Source: Zymoseptoria tritici IPO323 | Lineage: Eukaryota > Ascomycota > Dothideomycetes > Mycosphaerellales > Mycosphaerellaceae | Assembly: GCF_000219625.1 (NCBI RefSeq) | Contig: NC_018212.1 | Coordinates: forward strand, 248,001-312,000 | Length of the DNA stretch: 64,000 nucleotides | Reading direction: 5' to 3' | Shown: positions 42,489-55,110 of the stretch, piece after piece | How positions within the stretch are numbered: position 1 is the first letter of the stretch | Layout of the letters: each line of letters starts with the position of its first letter | Program-made: the position numbers and the translations under genes | The notes under the pieces: generated by a model | The model's database searches: none | What the model saw: the letters and a program-made list of their open reading frames with translations, nothing else | Told to the model about the DNA's origin: nothing

Positions 42489-42730
42489 GTTGGCGGTGTT
42501 GTGATGGTGTTGTCGTCGGGGATGATGTTGTTCTTCTTCGACAAATTGAATTTTGAGTGGATCCCTGCTCGTCTTTATCGATAACTTGCCGTCCCCACAG
42601 ATCGGATCTGCTGGTCCGTACCGCCGCCACATGTGAACGACGCGGCTCTCGACTGCAGGCCACCTTTTCTCACGACCAGGACCATCCTCGACATCCTCTT
42701 CACACTTTTCTCTCACAACCATCTCTCAGC

Positions 42731-43562
42731 ATGTGGATTCTCCCTCTTCTTGTATGGCCTTCTCGCCCCAAGTCTCGTCGTCCTCCTCGCTAACACTCTC
42801 CCACAGGGCTATCTCGGCCTCGCTCTGGGCGTCCTCTTCCTCACCCTCGCCATCGCATCCGGCCTCTACTACCTCTCCGAACTCGTCGAAGAACACAGCG
42901 TGATCGCCAAACGCATCCTCACACGCCTCATCTACTTCGTCATCGGCCTCCAAGTCCTCCTACTCATCGTCGACAAATTCCCACCACTCCTCTCCATCTT
43001 CAGCATTGCCTCCCACATCATTTACAGCCTCAACCTGCGACGATTCCCCGTGGTCAAACTCACCGATCCGGTGTTCCTCGCATCATGTGCTCTCGTCCTA
43101 GCAAACCACTGGCTCTGGTTCCGACACTTTTCGAACGCTCCTGGAGGACAGAATCATCGTGGTGCATCAAGCGCAAGATGGAATGTATACGAGCGTGTGG
43201 ACGTGCCGACATTCACTGAGATCGCGTCGTTCTTCGGACTGAACGTATGGCTGGTGCCCTTTGCTCTGTTCGTCAGTCTTAGCGCGGGTGAGAACGTGTT
43301 GCCGAGCATGGGGAGTGAGTACGCTACAGGACAAGGCAGCAGTTTCGTCAGTGCCGGTGCGGAGCCTTCAGGGATGAGCAGTGGTGGATATGGAGGATAT
43401 GCAATGCCAGGGGGTGGAGGAGCGATCAAGACGAGACATAAGAGGAGCAACACACAGACGGGCATGGCCAAAGCTGCGGTCATGGGAGTACAAGATTGGG
43501 TTTCGGAAACAGGCGAGTTGATGGGATTCTGGAAGGGAGACAGGACAAGACCTTCGTTATGA
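42731..43562 (+). CDS. SVP26/TEX261 family ER-Golgi cargo adaptor
   Basis: Two exons: 42731-42751 (21 nt, MWILPLL) and 42807-43562, with an intron of 55 nt (GTATGG, GCTAAC branch, CACAG); 258 residues. The joined start MWILPLLGYLGLALGVLFLTLAIASGLYYLSELVEEH is the conserved TEX261/Svp26 opening. Four membrane segments follow, with SLNLRRFPVVKLTDPVF and ANHWLWFRHF as further family blocks. After the membrane part there is a cytosolic tail rich in Gly/Ser (GGYGGYAMPGGGG) with basic KTRHKR. The protein helps load Golgi membrane proteins into COPII vesicles. The short first exon would be missed by a simple ORF call, which has only a GTG start. Confidence 0.93.
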
Positions 43563-44726
43563 AACGTGGTGTATATGAGGCTGCAGTAAGTCCATATTTA
43601 TAATCTCTAATCTTTGATGATGCTGCGAGACCATAAAGCATAATCTCGGTTCATGCTGAAAAATGCCTTCCACTCTGCAGCTGATGTCATGCGGACTGTT
43701 GCGGCCTTCAGAGAGACATCAAAAAGGACAGTCTACGAGGATATTTGAAAAGTACTGGCGAGTCTGCGTTTTCTGAAGATACAGTTTGAGTGGCGGTCAT
43801 GGGCCGCGTAAGACCAAAGCGAACTCAGGCCATCAGGTATGTCGAGTTGAAGACGATCTTGTGCTCAGTGTTGCTACTAACTCGAGCTAGCTGTGAGATT
43901 CCAATACGTCGCCTTCCCCGTCGCAGGTCTGGTCGTCCTGCTGGTCGTCCTGTTCCCGAGACAAACGCCACCTTTCCACCCGGAAGCTACCGATCCCGCC
44001 CCGCTGGCTGTCACAGCGTTTGAGCATCCAAGTCCGCGAGGGCGCATCTCGGAGCAAACGCAATCAAAGGATTGTATATGAGAACCCACTTGGAACGTCC
44101 AATCAGGTCGATCGGATCGGTTCGAAGCCTAGTCATACTTGGTGCAGTGGAAGTCCTCTTGAACGGGTTGAGGATCCTACCGAATGCCGACTCGAACACT
44201 AAGCTTAGTGGGAGACGTTACGGAGTGCGGGTGTGGAGGTGAAGGATATGGGACGGTAATAAGATGACTATGGCTGGCGAATGCGGAGAATTTCACCTTG
44301 ATACTTTTTTTGGCATCTCCTCTGTGTGTGGAACTGGTATGGTAAAGTTGGATTCTTTTTGCCCTTTTGCTTTTTGCAAGCTCGTCCTCCTTGCTCCAAA
44401 AAGACTGAATCTCCGGCAATGCGCAAAGATGGCGCATGGGCGACACTCGTGCTGGTCCGAACTCGAGTCGCGCTAGCAAGTATATATATCCTAATGTGGA
44501 AGGAGCGTGTTCCCATCGTTTTGGATGTGACGGGGCACTTGTGCTTGTCACAATGGCACAGTGTCGATGAGCAGGATTTGTCATGCCTTATGACTGGATA
44601 CGAAAGATGTAGCTGAGCAAGACGCGGACTGTCACCGGAAGCCGCAATTGAGATTGGCTGTCCATGACTGCATAAGCCGAATGCCACTTGGCCCGAGTAT
44701 TGACTCGACACTTCACACATCGTCCG
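43563..44726. other. convergent intergenic region
   Basis: About 1.16 kb. It holds the 3' UTR of the SVP26-type gene and of the dehydratase gene. No gene, repeat or RNA was recognised. Confidence 0.4.
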
Positions 44727-45782
44727 CTACTCCTGGTCCGCACACCCCTTTACCAGCTTCTTCTGGCACTCCCTCGCAGCTTTCGTCCACTCTGTCAAGT
44801 CGTAGTCCTTACCCTTACCATCTTTGCCTTCATCAAAAATCTCATACGAGAACCAGCCCCTGAATCCCGTCTTCAGCACAGCCTTGGCAAAGTCCTCAAC
44901 AGGCAAATAGCCCTCGTATGGCAGTGGCCTGAACTTTCCACTCCAGCGCCCTCGAGGTGCGACTCCATCTTTCTCGACCAGTGGATCTTTCATCCGGTAC
45001 GCATCTGAAATTTGCAGCAAGTAGATCTTCTCCGCCGGGATCGTGCGCGCCAAGCGTTCGCAGGACGACTTCCAATCTGCCTCCACCTGTTCCTTGCTCC
45101 GCCCATCTTCTACGAGCCCACTTTGCGTGCTCGGATCTGCCCACTCGCCACCTGCACTCTGAAACGTATCCAAGCAAAGGCCGAAGTTCTCACGATCGAC
45201 TTTCTCGCAGATGTCCCACACGTCCGCCCAGTCCGGCGCATGCGTCGACCAACACCAGTTCTCGTACGCAATCCGCAGTCCCCGCTCTGCCAGATAATCG
45301 GCCAATTCTCGTAGGTCACTCACAAAACGGGAGCGATCGGTGCCAATCTTGGATGTCGGAGTGTCGGTCGAGCCGACTTGTAGTGTTTTGCAGCCCACGG
45401 CTTGCATGATGCGAGTCCAGCCTTCAAGTCGTTGGAAAGCGTCCTTTCGCTCGGGAGAATCTGCAGGCCAGCCTTCGAAGTTAGCAAAGGGTTGTAGAAG
45501 CATCACTTCAAGGCCTTCCTTCTCCAGTATGGGCTTGAGGTTTGATGCGGCCTTGACGAGGATGTTAAAGGAGTGGTCGTCGATCTTGTCTCCAGAGCTG
45601 CTGGTCTGCTGCGCGAAGGACACAAGGTCGGGCATGGAGAGCTCGATGCCTGTGAAGCCTGCGGATGATATGGCTGAGAGTCTCGCGGGAACGTCATGGG
45701 ATGGTTTGCATCCTAGCGAACAGGAGGCGTAGCTCAGAGGGAGGGAGGAGAGGGAGGAGAGGGACAGCGTTGAAGTAGACAT
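44727..45782 (-). CDS. 3-dehydroshikimate dehydratase (QutC/qa-4 type)
   Basis: Single exon, 351 residues. It belongs to the sugar-phosphate isomerase/AP-endonuclease-2 TIM-barrel family. RIAYENWCWSTHAPDWADVW (E174 a likely metal ligand), FGLCLDTFQSAGGEWADP (D205), IYLLQISDAYRMKDP and GWFSYEIFDEG are the blocks that distinguish fungal 3-dehydroshikimate dehydratases. The enzyme dehydrates 3-dehydroshikimate to protocatechuate, in quinate use or as a side branch of the shikimate pathway. The start MSTSTLSLSSLSSLPLSYASCSLGC precedes the first barrel strand by few residues, as expected. It is divergent from DAHP synthase, 499 bases apart, and there are no other quinate-cluster genes nearby. Confidence 0.88.
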   Translation of the reverse strand: MSTSTLSLSSLSSLPLSYASCSLGCKPSHDVPARLSAISSAGFTGIELSMPDLVSFAQQTSSSGDKIDDHSFNILVKAASNLKPILEKEGLEVMLLQPFANFEGWPADSPERKDAFQRLEGWTRIMQAVGCKTLQVGSTDTPTSKIGTDRSRFVSDLRELADYLAERGLRIAYENWCWSTHAPDWADVWDICEKVDRENFGLCLDTFQSAGGEWADPSTQSGLVEDGRSKEQVEADWKSSCERLARTIPAEKIYLLQISDAYRMKDPLVEKDGVAPRGRWSGKFRPLPYEGYLPVEDFAKAVLKTGFRGWFSYEIFDEGKDGKGKDYDLTEWTKAARECQKKLVKGCADQE

Positions 45783-46281
45783 TCTTTGGCGAAGGTGTTG
45801 GTCTTGTCGGGGCGAAAATATGGTAGGTCGATTGATGTAGTAGAAGGATGTGGTAGACTGCTTGTCTTACAGCACATGTAACGCCATCGCTCCTACCTCT
45901 TGACGAGATTCGACGTCATCCTTCTTGGAGAGCTTGAAGTTCGTCCACGCTTCCACGACTTGGTTGCACTTGGTATATCATCCTTCATGGCCGCGTACGA
46001 TGCAAGTGGTCCTGCCTTTGCTGAAATTGTCATGATCAGTCGAAACATGGGGCAACGTAGCATTTATTGCAGTGATGACCTCTGGAGGTGATGTGATTGA
46101 TTTCGACCAGGCGGACCTGTCTCCGTGCGGGACCCTTGTTTCCCCGGTCCGATTCTACGACTCACATGGGAAGCTTTTCTGGACAGCGTGGGGATATCTT
46201 TCTTGCTCTCACTTTCACCGACTTCGACCTCGTTCCACTTCCCTTTCACTCTACTCCTTTGTACGATCAGCCACCGCAAAC
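45783..46281. promoter_or_regulatory. shared promoter of the dehydratase and DAHP synthase genes
   Basis: 499 bases between two divergent start codons. Both products act on the shikimate route, so shared control is plausible. No specific operator was recognised. Confidence 0.45.
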
Positions 46282-47504
<1,223 letters not shown>

Positions 47505-48694
47505 GGAGCGAGGATCTGAAAAGTGCGATATGGCGTTGGTTGGAAAAGATGGGGTATGATATGGGCGACTATCATGAAGTGCTTGTGATTGAATGAATGA
47601 TTGATGCGGCATGGTTCGGCGGAGGATTGTTCAAAAGTTTATACCAATAAAAGCGATGATACTATACCACTTCAGCTTCGCTCGCGTCCAGCTGCCAGCG
47701 AGGGACGTCCGCTCCAAATGTTTCGTGGTCAATGCTGCTCTCCATGTTCGTCACACGGATACTCATCGGCAATTGTACGCCTCCAAGGCGATCGTGCCTC
47801 CGTGGCAGCCCTTGTCATTTCGCTTTCCAGATCTGGAGTCGGACTCTGTTCTTCACGGCCGACGGGTCTGTGATAGCATTCGGCATAGTGAGAAGCACAT
47901 TTGCCTGTCGCCTCGCATTGTTCAAGCGAGCTCAGCAACTTCAAAACCAGGACTTTCCCTCTCTCCTCTTCTGCTCCTTCATCTCTTCCATCTACGACTG
48001 GTTAATAATGACACGATGTAAATTAGTTGCAAGCACCTTACCCATGACTTCTTGCATTCTTTATACGCACTATTGCGAGTGGTCAGTACAAAGCCCACAT
48101 CCTAACACTCCCGCTCAGCACTTACTCGAAGTAATCCTGGCACATCTTCCGATCACCACCGTTTCTTCTTAGACATTTCAGACTTCTCGTCGCTGCTTCT
48201 TGACATGGATCGAAGTACTCGCTATTTTGCTTGCTGTTCTGGTCGTCAGATGGTACCTATTCCCGATTTCACATTGAGGAGAGTGCGAGACACACCTCGA
48301 GAATCTCTTGCCGCCTTTGTCCCAAGCCGTTTCTACTTTGCCTTCTTCGTCTTCCTTTCCCGCCATGAAGTTGTATCTTGATGGATGTGTAGTATGTGCT
48401 ACGACATTGATGAGACGTTCGAGAGCGCCACTCGAGACTTTGTCGTTGCTAGCGCCGGGAGTGGCCGCGTGATCACCTTCTCGATGCCAGCTTCTTTCTC
48501 TCTATCACTTTCGTACATGACATTGGAAGACATCGCATTCCCACTTCTGAGCCATGGGACATTCGTCAGTACGTAGTGGTTTCTGCGAGCCTGAGTGATC
48601 AAGCTCGGCCCGCTCGAGAGACCCGGAGCTGCGATTTCGACACCATCGACTTCGACTTGAACTCGTGATAGAGCATTGCTTGAAAGCCGGCCTA
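47505..48694. other. intergenic
   Basis: About 1.2 kb with no supported gene. The first 120 bases are DAHP synthase 3' UTR. Confidence 0.4.
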
Positions 48695-49021
48695 CCGCAC
48701 GACGACATCATCAAGCTCCTGCTAGCAAACGACAGGGGCTCAAGAACGTCCATCTGGGTTCGCATCACACGCTTCAATCGCACTGGCACTGTTATTCCCA
48801 AGGTGGGTGGGCGCCCGTCCAAGCTCGAAAAGCAGCATCGCGACTTCATCCTCGATGTCCTTGAGGCGCATCCGGAGTATAAGTCCACGGAGCTGCAGAC
48901 TGAGCTGATGGGCAAGTTTTCGCTATGGGTTGCTGAGGCGACTATTCAGCGCTTGTTCAAGGATGAGGAATTCATCGTTCAGCGGGCGGCTCGTACTGTG
49001 GCGCATGCTGAGCCGACATGA
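48695..49021 (+). pseudogene. helix-turn-helix fragment, possibly of a Tc1/mariner-like transposase
   Basis: The frame reads HDDIIKLLLANDRGSRTSIWVRITRFNRTGTVIP, then GGRPSKLEKQHRDFILDVLEAHPEY and STELQTELMGKFSLWVAEATIQRLF, a paired helix-turn-helix layout (GRPSKL, then a second HTH ending in a recognition helix) like the N-terminal DNA-binding part of Tc1/mariner-type transposases. There is no in-frame ATG before it (only GTG at 48665), and no DDE catalytic domain follows: the frame ends at 49021 and short, unrelated frames come after. It is therefore either a truncated element or a domesticated HTH exon. The transposase reading is inference from pattern only. Confidence 0.45.
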
Positions 49022-49829
49022 AAGGACCCGGGTGACCACGGAATTTCTATACCGATATCCAACTGTACTGTGGACTGCATTGAAGGACGCCGCGGAGGAG
49101 CTGGCGGTCTCGCGGTTCATCTGATCGTTACTTTTGAGGATACATCGCACGCTCATCACGTCTAGCTGAGTGTCCTTTGAGGCTCGCATGATCGTCTGAA
49201 GGCGCGTTACGGACGTGCGCAGGTTCGACGCTTGCTTGAGGACGATGGAGCGGTGGACGGAAGTTGTCGATGATTTAGCACTGGCACGAGGAGACGCGGG
49301 ATCGCGATCATGGGAGGAGCTGCAATGGTATGAGGCTATCTTTCATATGCGAAGGGGTATGCTCAGTGGGAAACAGATGGCACGTCTGCAGCACTATTCA
49401 CTAACGGAGGACCATTGTCATGTGAAAGAGAGCGGAGGCCGCTCCGTAATTTCAGCCTTGGAAGCCTTAGATCAGCCCGCTTCCACTTTACCTTACTTCA
49501 CACTAAGACACGTTCATCATCGCGTGCCCTCAACTTGAACACTGCGCTCCTCGTCAGCATCGTTTGCACTCTGTTCAAACCTCTTCTCCCGCGAGAAGTG
49601 TGTCTCCTGAACCTGGAACAGCGGCTGGCAGTGCTCCACTCCCAGAAGCATCTGTCACGCTCTCTACCTCCCGCAAGCTGACCACATCCTCCTTCGGTTC
49701 CGGATCACGAGCCGCACGTCCAATTCACCCCTCCTCCGAGCAAAGAGCACAGCTTCCGCCCACATCACCGCCACATGATCTTTCGACCTCACTGATCTTC
49801 TTGCCATCATTTGGCACACCACAACCAAA
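49022..49829. other. intergenic, upstream of the RING gene
   Basis: About 800 bases. A 107-codon frame (49215-49538) has no recognisable domain. The last 250 bases are C/T-rich leader. Confidence 0.35.
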
Positions 49830-51890
49830 ATGTCCACCGACGGCAGTGTTCAGACAGCCGAGGGCAGCTCACGCAAGCGACTTAAGATATCTCGCACCGC
49901 AGGCAGACCCGTAGGCACCACGCTGCTCGACCCGATAGCCATCAAATCGGACTCACCTGCCAAAGTGGCCGTCACCGATGATGCTCAGCCGAAGGAGGAG
50001 ACCATCCAGCAGAATTGTCACCACGAACAGTCCCTCCGCAAACTTCACACCGACCTCGACGACATGCGACATATCATCACTTGCAAAGTGTGCCAGCGCT
50101 TCCTTTACGAGCCTTACACTCTCACGTGCGGCCATACCTTCTGTTACAGCTGTCTTTCGCAGTGGATGGGTCAGAATCACAAGAAAACGTGCCCGGACTG
50201 CCGCACGATCGTTCGAGAGCAGCCAACCCCAGCATATCTGATCAAAGAGATGGTCTTCATCTTCGTCAAGCGGAGCGAACTTCTACCTGACGGGGAGACA
50301 TCAGAAGAGCACTACCAGATGGCGAATGAAGAGGCGGAGATCGTGACAAGGGACAAGGCGAATGTGGATGATTCAAAAGGCGGACTGTTCATGGGTGCTT
50401 TCAAGCGCAGCTTGAGGCGACCTTTGCAGGCAATACATGACCCTAGCGATCACGTCGACAGGTGTCCGCAGTGCTTGCATGAGGTGGAAGATGGACATTG
50501 CAACAATTGCAACGTGAGGGTGCGCACGGAATTTGATGACTCGGACTACATGAGTAGCGACTCTGGCGAGGATGGGGAAGAGGAGGAGGACAGTGATGTA
50601 GATCATGAGCTGGCGCAGGACCACCCTGGTTATGTTGGCTTCCAATATCCAGACCCAGACTCAGATGCCACCTTGGACGATGATGAGATTCGTCCAGGAC
50701 CAGATGGGTACATCACTGCAGCGGACATGCAAGAGCTACGGAATCAGGGTTACAGTACACCACCAAATGGTGGCTACAGCTCCGACGACGACGAGGAAGA
50801 TCCGGAGATGGAGGGCTTCATCGATGATGATGTCGTACAGTACGACACCGGCGAGGACAATCTGTCGGATGCATCAGTGCAGGAACAAGCTGCGCCGAGG
50901 CGACAGAGGAGGAATGCTCCGGTCGTCTTGTCGGATGATGACGATGAAGATGATGATGTGCAAGTCCAAGTTCCCAACCGGCGACGTTTGGTCACTCGAA
51001 GGCCAGCACGTCAGTCTCCTGTCGAGATCGTCGATGACTCTTCAAATTCTGATTCGGACGATGAGCCGGTGCAGCGGAATAGCCAGCGGCCGCGAGCGAG
51101 AGTCTCGAGAGCTGTCAGTATCTCGTCAAGTGAAGAGTCGTCTGATGATGGCGAAGATGACGGCGCGACTCCCCGACGTTACAACTTTTCTCCAGTGGAC
51201 GATGAAGAAGAGGAGATGCAACGCGCGATGCACAACTCCATTCACCCAGATAGCGAAGAGAGCAACGATGACAGCGACGACCAGTCAGAAGTCGTGCAAG
51301 GCGAAGGCGAAGGCGAGGAAGACAGTGACGGGTCTGACGAATCGGATGAGCAGAGTGAGACTGATCGGTGGGCTTTGTCCTGCCAATTGTCGAAGCCCAA
51401 GCAATGCTAATCTGACCTCACAGCTACTACTGATGCTTCCCCGCGCCGTCTCCAAGATCCCGCGAATTCACCGCAGCGCTCCCGCCCCAGCGCCAGTCGA
51501 CCCCAGCCTCATGATCCTCATCGTATACGCACCAACCAGCAACGCCGTCCTCGCTATAGAGGCCCGTTCGAGTTCCTACCCATTCCCGACGGCTATCCAC
51601 TTGGGATCGAATATGGAGAGCACTACCGATACCCTCTGCCACCACAGTTGTACTCCCCAGCCTCACTTCGCCGATACTTTGGCGAGATTCCTCGTACAGA
51701 CCCACCACATCCTTCCTTGGACCCAGAGACACCCAGCAGACGCAGGGCATGGTATGAGGAGACGCGTAGAGCCACCGCCGCACGACACGCAGCACCCGCC
51801 CATCCTTTTCAACTAGACAATACGTTAGCGGCAATAAATAGCAGGCGGAACCGCCTTTCGCACGGAAACGCCGGACTGAGAGTCCGTTGA
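49830..51890 (+). CDS. RING-finger protein, probable E3 ubiquitin ligase
   Basis: Two exons: 49830-51354 and 51424-51890, with an intron of 69 nt (GTGAGA..ACAG) that is a multiple of three and removes the TAA at 51408; 663 residues. A C3HC4 RING lies at C85, C88, C100, H102, C105, C108, C121, C124 (CKVCQRFLYEP, CGHTFCYSC, CPDCR). Downstream is a second Cys motif, CPQCLHEVEDGHCNNC (about 213-228), a zinc-ribbon-like module. The region of about 240-510 is extremely acidic (Ser/Asp/Glu), and the C-terminal exon is Arg/Pro/Tyr-rich (SPASLRRYFGEIPRTDPPHPS). The protein is likely nuclear, transferring ubiquitin to unknown targets. If the intron is not removed the protein ends at 51410, so two isoforms are possible. 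Confidence 0.85.
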
Positions 51891-52927
51891 GATTGAGAAG
51901 AGGATGAGGCATGCGGGCAGCGGACCGGAGGTCAATGGAGTCGAGAGCCATCGCTTGAGTGTCCTGCAGTAACAAATACGTTGCAGCGGTTCAATTGATT
52001 TTCACGACCTTCGCCGGCAGCCTTCTCATAAGTTGAGCGTGGTACATCATCCCAGGCTCGGCGACAATCGGCCGGGTGCATCGGCTACATCAGCTTCATC
52101 TTGGTAGATTAATGCACGATGAAATACCGCCCCTTTGCAATGACAATCAACTTCAATGCCATTGTAAAGAGTGCCTCGCGTGCTGTGCTTCTTGATGCTA
52201 TCGTCGTCATGTTTGATGAGAACCGTTCTCCATATCGCTACCTGCTAGTGAGCCAACGTATCGGCTACAAGGATTGTACGAAGCCTCCACAACAAGTGAT
52301 AAAACCCAAGCAAGAGCAGCACCTCAATTGATGTAAGATCCTGCCCCGAATGCCCAGAAGACTCCCCGACTTCACTCTTGGACGCCAATATGAACCGCCA
52401 GACCATGAGATATGAGGATACTGGAGCTTGATTATGCGTTCATCATTAAGTGTGAAGAGAGGAAGAAGAGGTGTCGAAGGGAGCGCTGATGAGAGGTTTT
52501 CACAGTAGACGTCGAATGACTAAGCTCGGCTGCTTCCGTTAGCCCTCTTCTCGACACATCTTTCCGCTACGCCTTCTCAACTACCACATGCTCAGTCTTC
52601 AGCTTCGATGGCTGCTCGTACTTATCGACCGAGCTCCTCCGTGGATCGCGATTCATGCGTGTGCTTACCTCTCTGCAGGCTCAAGGAAGATGTCCAGGCT
52701 TACCTACAATACTGTAATTTGCCCGCTTCCTTGTCATCAGGTCATCAACCCCAGGCAAGGTTTGTGTTGACATTTCACAGTCTCACGCGCTCAGGTGCTA
52801 TATCTCTTCAATTTCTCCCCGCTGATTCTTTCTCATCATCCTGCGTGTGTTCTCATTTCTCTTCTCCTTCTTCTGTAACAATTGTCCTTTCCACGCTCGC
52901 TTCACCTGTTTCGACAGGCGCTCAAAC
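51891..52927. other. intergenic
   Basis: About 1 kb. No gene was recognised. The last 120 bases (TTCTC-rich) are the leader of the protease gene. Confidence 0.4.
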
Positions 52928-54372
52928 ATGTACACTCTTTTGATCTCCCTTGCTGCTTTCTACGGCGCTTCCGTCGATGCGACCTCGCTTCCACCGCGTC
53001 AGCACGGGTACAACGCAGTTCGAATGCCTTTGGGGCTTCCCACACGACCACAAGGAAGGCCTCTAACTCTCCGCAAACGAGACGAAGAGCCCTGCGAAGG
53101 TGAGATGTCTCAAATGAAGGTGGTTCAGCGTCATCCTGATCAACTCTGACAGATGGCTGTGCAGCTCAATCGTACAGCACCGACCTCATTTGGATGGCTA
53201 ATGGCCGTGTACCCGGCATCAACATTCAGTTCGGGAACGACGATCCATTGACCGTTTTCTTCGACACGGGCAGTACTCCGTTCTGGGTACCCGGCGCGAA
53301 ATGGGAATGCGTGGACGACATCAGCGGGAACATCAACAATATCACTCATCGGGATCGCAAAGCCTGCGGCGAGACCAAGACTTTGCCGGCCGATTTCTCG
53401 TTCTCCGGTGGAGCCATTCCCGACCAAGGTTTCCACGCCTCGTACGTCAACGGTGAGCTCGGTGCCCTTGGTGTGGTCGGCTACCAGGACGTTGCTTTCG
53501 TGGGATCAGGCCTTACCATTCCCAAAGTCGTCACCGGCGTCGCGAGCGAGATTGATAACGAGGAGGATAACAACTACGGCCTCTTTGGAGCTGGCTTGGC
53601 CTACTCCTATCCAGCCTACTACTCCCTGTCTGAACTCAAAGAGACCGGCGGGGATATTGACGAAGTGGCCGACATCACGTGGTACCCCTCCGTCATTCAA
53701 AAAGCCGTAGCGGACGGTGTCTTCGCGCCGAAGTTCTCATACTACCTCTCCGGCATTGGTGGCGCGGATGGCAGTGCCTGTGGAAAACTCATCTTCGGCG
53801 GTGAACCAGATGATGTCGCTGTCGGACCTTACACCGCGTCTATTCCCGTGCTCAGGGTCGGAGACTACTGGGAGAGCAAGCCAGACAAGCTCGTCTATGA
53901 GCTATGGTTCATCCACGCCGACGGCTTCAAGATCGTCCCAGTGTCCGGCAATGCCGAACCTACCGTCTTCTCGTTCCTCGACGATGAAAATCCTGATCCA
54001 ATAAATGCCCCTTCCAAGGCCTTCAATCATACCCTCGTCATCGACACCGGCACGACTTTGACCAACATCCCGGACGAGGTCTTCTACCCGTGGGCGAAGC
54101 TTATCGACCCGGCCCCGATCTTGGAAGAAGACTCTGGCCTTTACACTGTCCCGTGTGACCAAACCTTACCGGGTCTGGTGCTGACTGTGGGTGGAGCGGA
54201 TCTCTCCTTTAAGGAGTCGATGATCTTGCCGCGGAACGAGAAGTCGTGCCATTTGGGAGTGCAGCCTGCAGGTGCTGGTCCGTCGATCTTGGGCGTGACA
54301 TTTTTGGTCAATGTGGTCACTGTGCACGAGCTTGGGGACGCGCCGGCCGTGAGATTTGCGCAGAGGATGTAG
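52928..54372 (+). CDS. secreted pepsin-like aspartic protease (A1 family)
   Basis: Two exons: 52928-53099 and 53153-54372, with an intron of 53 nt (GTGAGA..ACAG); 463 residues. A signal peptide (MYTLLISLAAFYGASVDA) and a short propeptide ending in KR (50-51, Kex2 site) precede the enzyme. The two catalytic aspartates are D95 in VFFDTGSTPFWVPG and D355 in VIDTGTTLTNIP. A Cys pair (WECVDD.., KACGE) follows the first active site as in yapsin/candidapepsin-like enzymes. The end (AVRFAQRM) has no hydrophobic GPI tail, so the enzyme is probably freely secreted. It digests proteins at acid pH. The first exon supplies the whole signal and pro region. Confidence 0.93.
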
Positions 54373-54636
54373 AATATGCTGCCTGTGGTGCTGCGAACGG
54401 AGGTTGGCACAAAAGTTCATGTCAGAATGAATGAAGCCTTTGGAATCTGTATTCTGTATCAACTGTTTCTGGCGGTGTTGCTAGCTTCACCTTGCTGCCA
54501 TCTCATGTCGTCTGCCTCACTTCCCACGTCATCGACTTGACCGACAGAACTTCTCGCTGATGGAGGTGGCATACCAGCTTCCTGACGGAAGATCATTCCG
54601 AGTCGTTTGATTGTAGAATGTGGACTTTTGTACTCT
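54373..54636. other. 3' spacer
   Basis: 264 bases after the protease gene, presumably its 3' UTR. Nothing else was seen. Confidence 0.35.
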
Positions 54637-55110
54637 CTAAAACACACTATTTTTGAGTTTTATCCGAGCTTGAGCCTCTAGTCGGCCGTATTCTTGGCTT
54701 TGCAAAATTGGCGTCGCTATTTTCTCTCCGACCACTGAACTTGTCTTCCTCCATCCAACATCCATCAAAAACATTGCATCTCCAGACCCGGCGCAGGGCA
54801 GAGACACAGTGCGATTGATACGATTCTCAGCGTCAGCACTGTCAAGGACGACAGCCAGCGGCGCTACGAATGTATCCCGACGCCCTCTCTCCAGCACCGC
54901 GGCCACAATGTCTTCAAATTTCTCTTCTTCACCTCATCCACCTCTCATCTCCTCCTTCAACACCACGATTTGCCTGCTTCCTGGCCCTACAGTGCCTGCC
55001 AAGCTTACTTCATCAATCAGTGGAAGATCAATCATCTCAGGCGTAAGCAGCGCCTCGTCTTCTCCACCCTCTTTTGCTCTGGGATCTCTTGAAGGTTTCA
55101 CGGGTGGCAT
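54637..55110 (-). other. two collinear in-frame ORFs separated by one TGA, possible gene or pseudogene
   Basis: From ATG 55110 the frame reads MPPVKPSRDPRAKEGG.., has LTPEMIDLPLIDEVSLAGTV, and stops at TGA 54936-54934. The same frame then continues without another stop for 98 codons (EEEKFEDIVAAVLERGRRD, LAVVLDSADAEN..., VGWRKTSSVVGEKIATP) to 54637. Both halves have coding-like composition and the frame is shared. Explanations: a nonsense mutation, an intron (GTAAGC at about 55006 to a weak GAG acceptor at about 54923), or chance. The family is not recognised. An overlapping plus-strand frame (54809-55129) is Ser-rich and less convincing. Confidence 0.3.

Noticed and set aside
50605..51816. 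403-residue frame overlapping the RING gene
   Set aside because: Met/Arg-rich alternative frame created by the acidic GAT/GAA-rich coding sequence; the RING frame explains the region.
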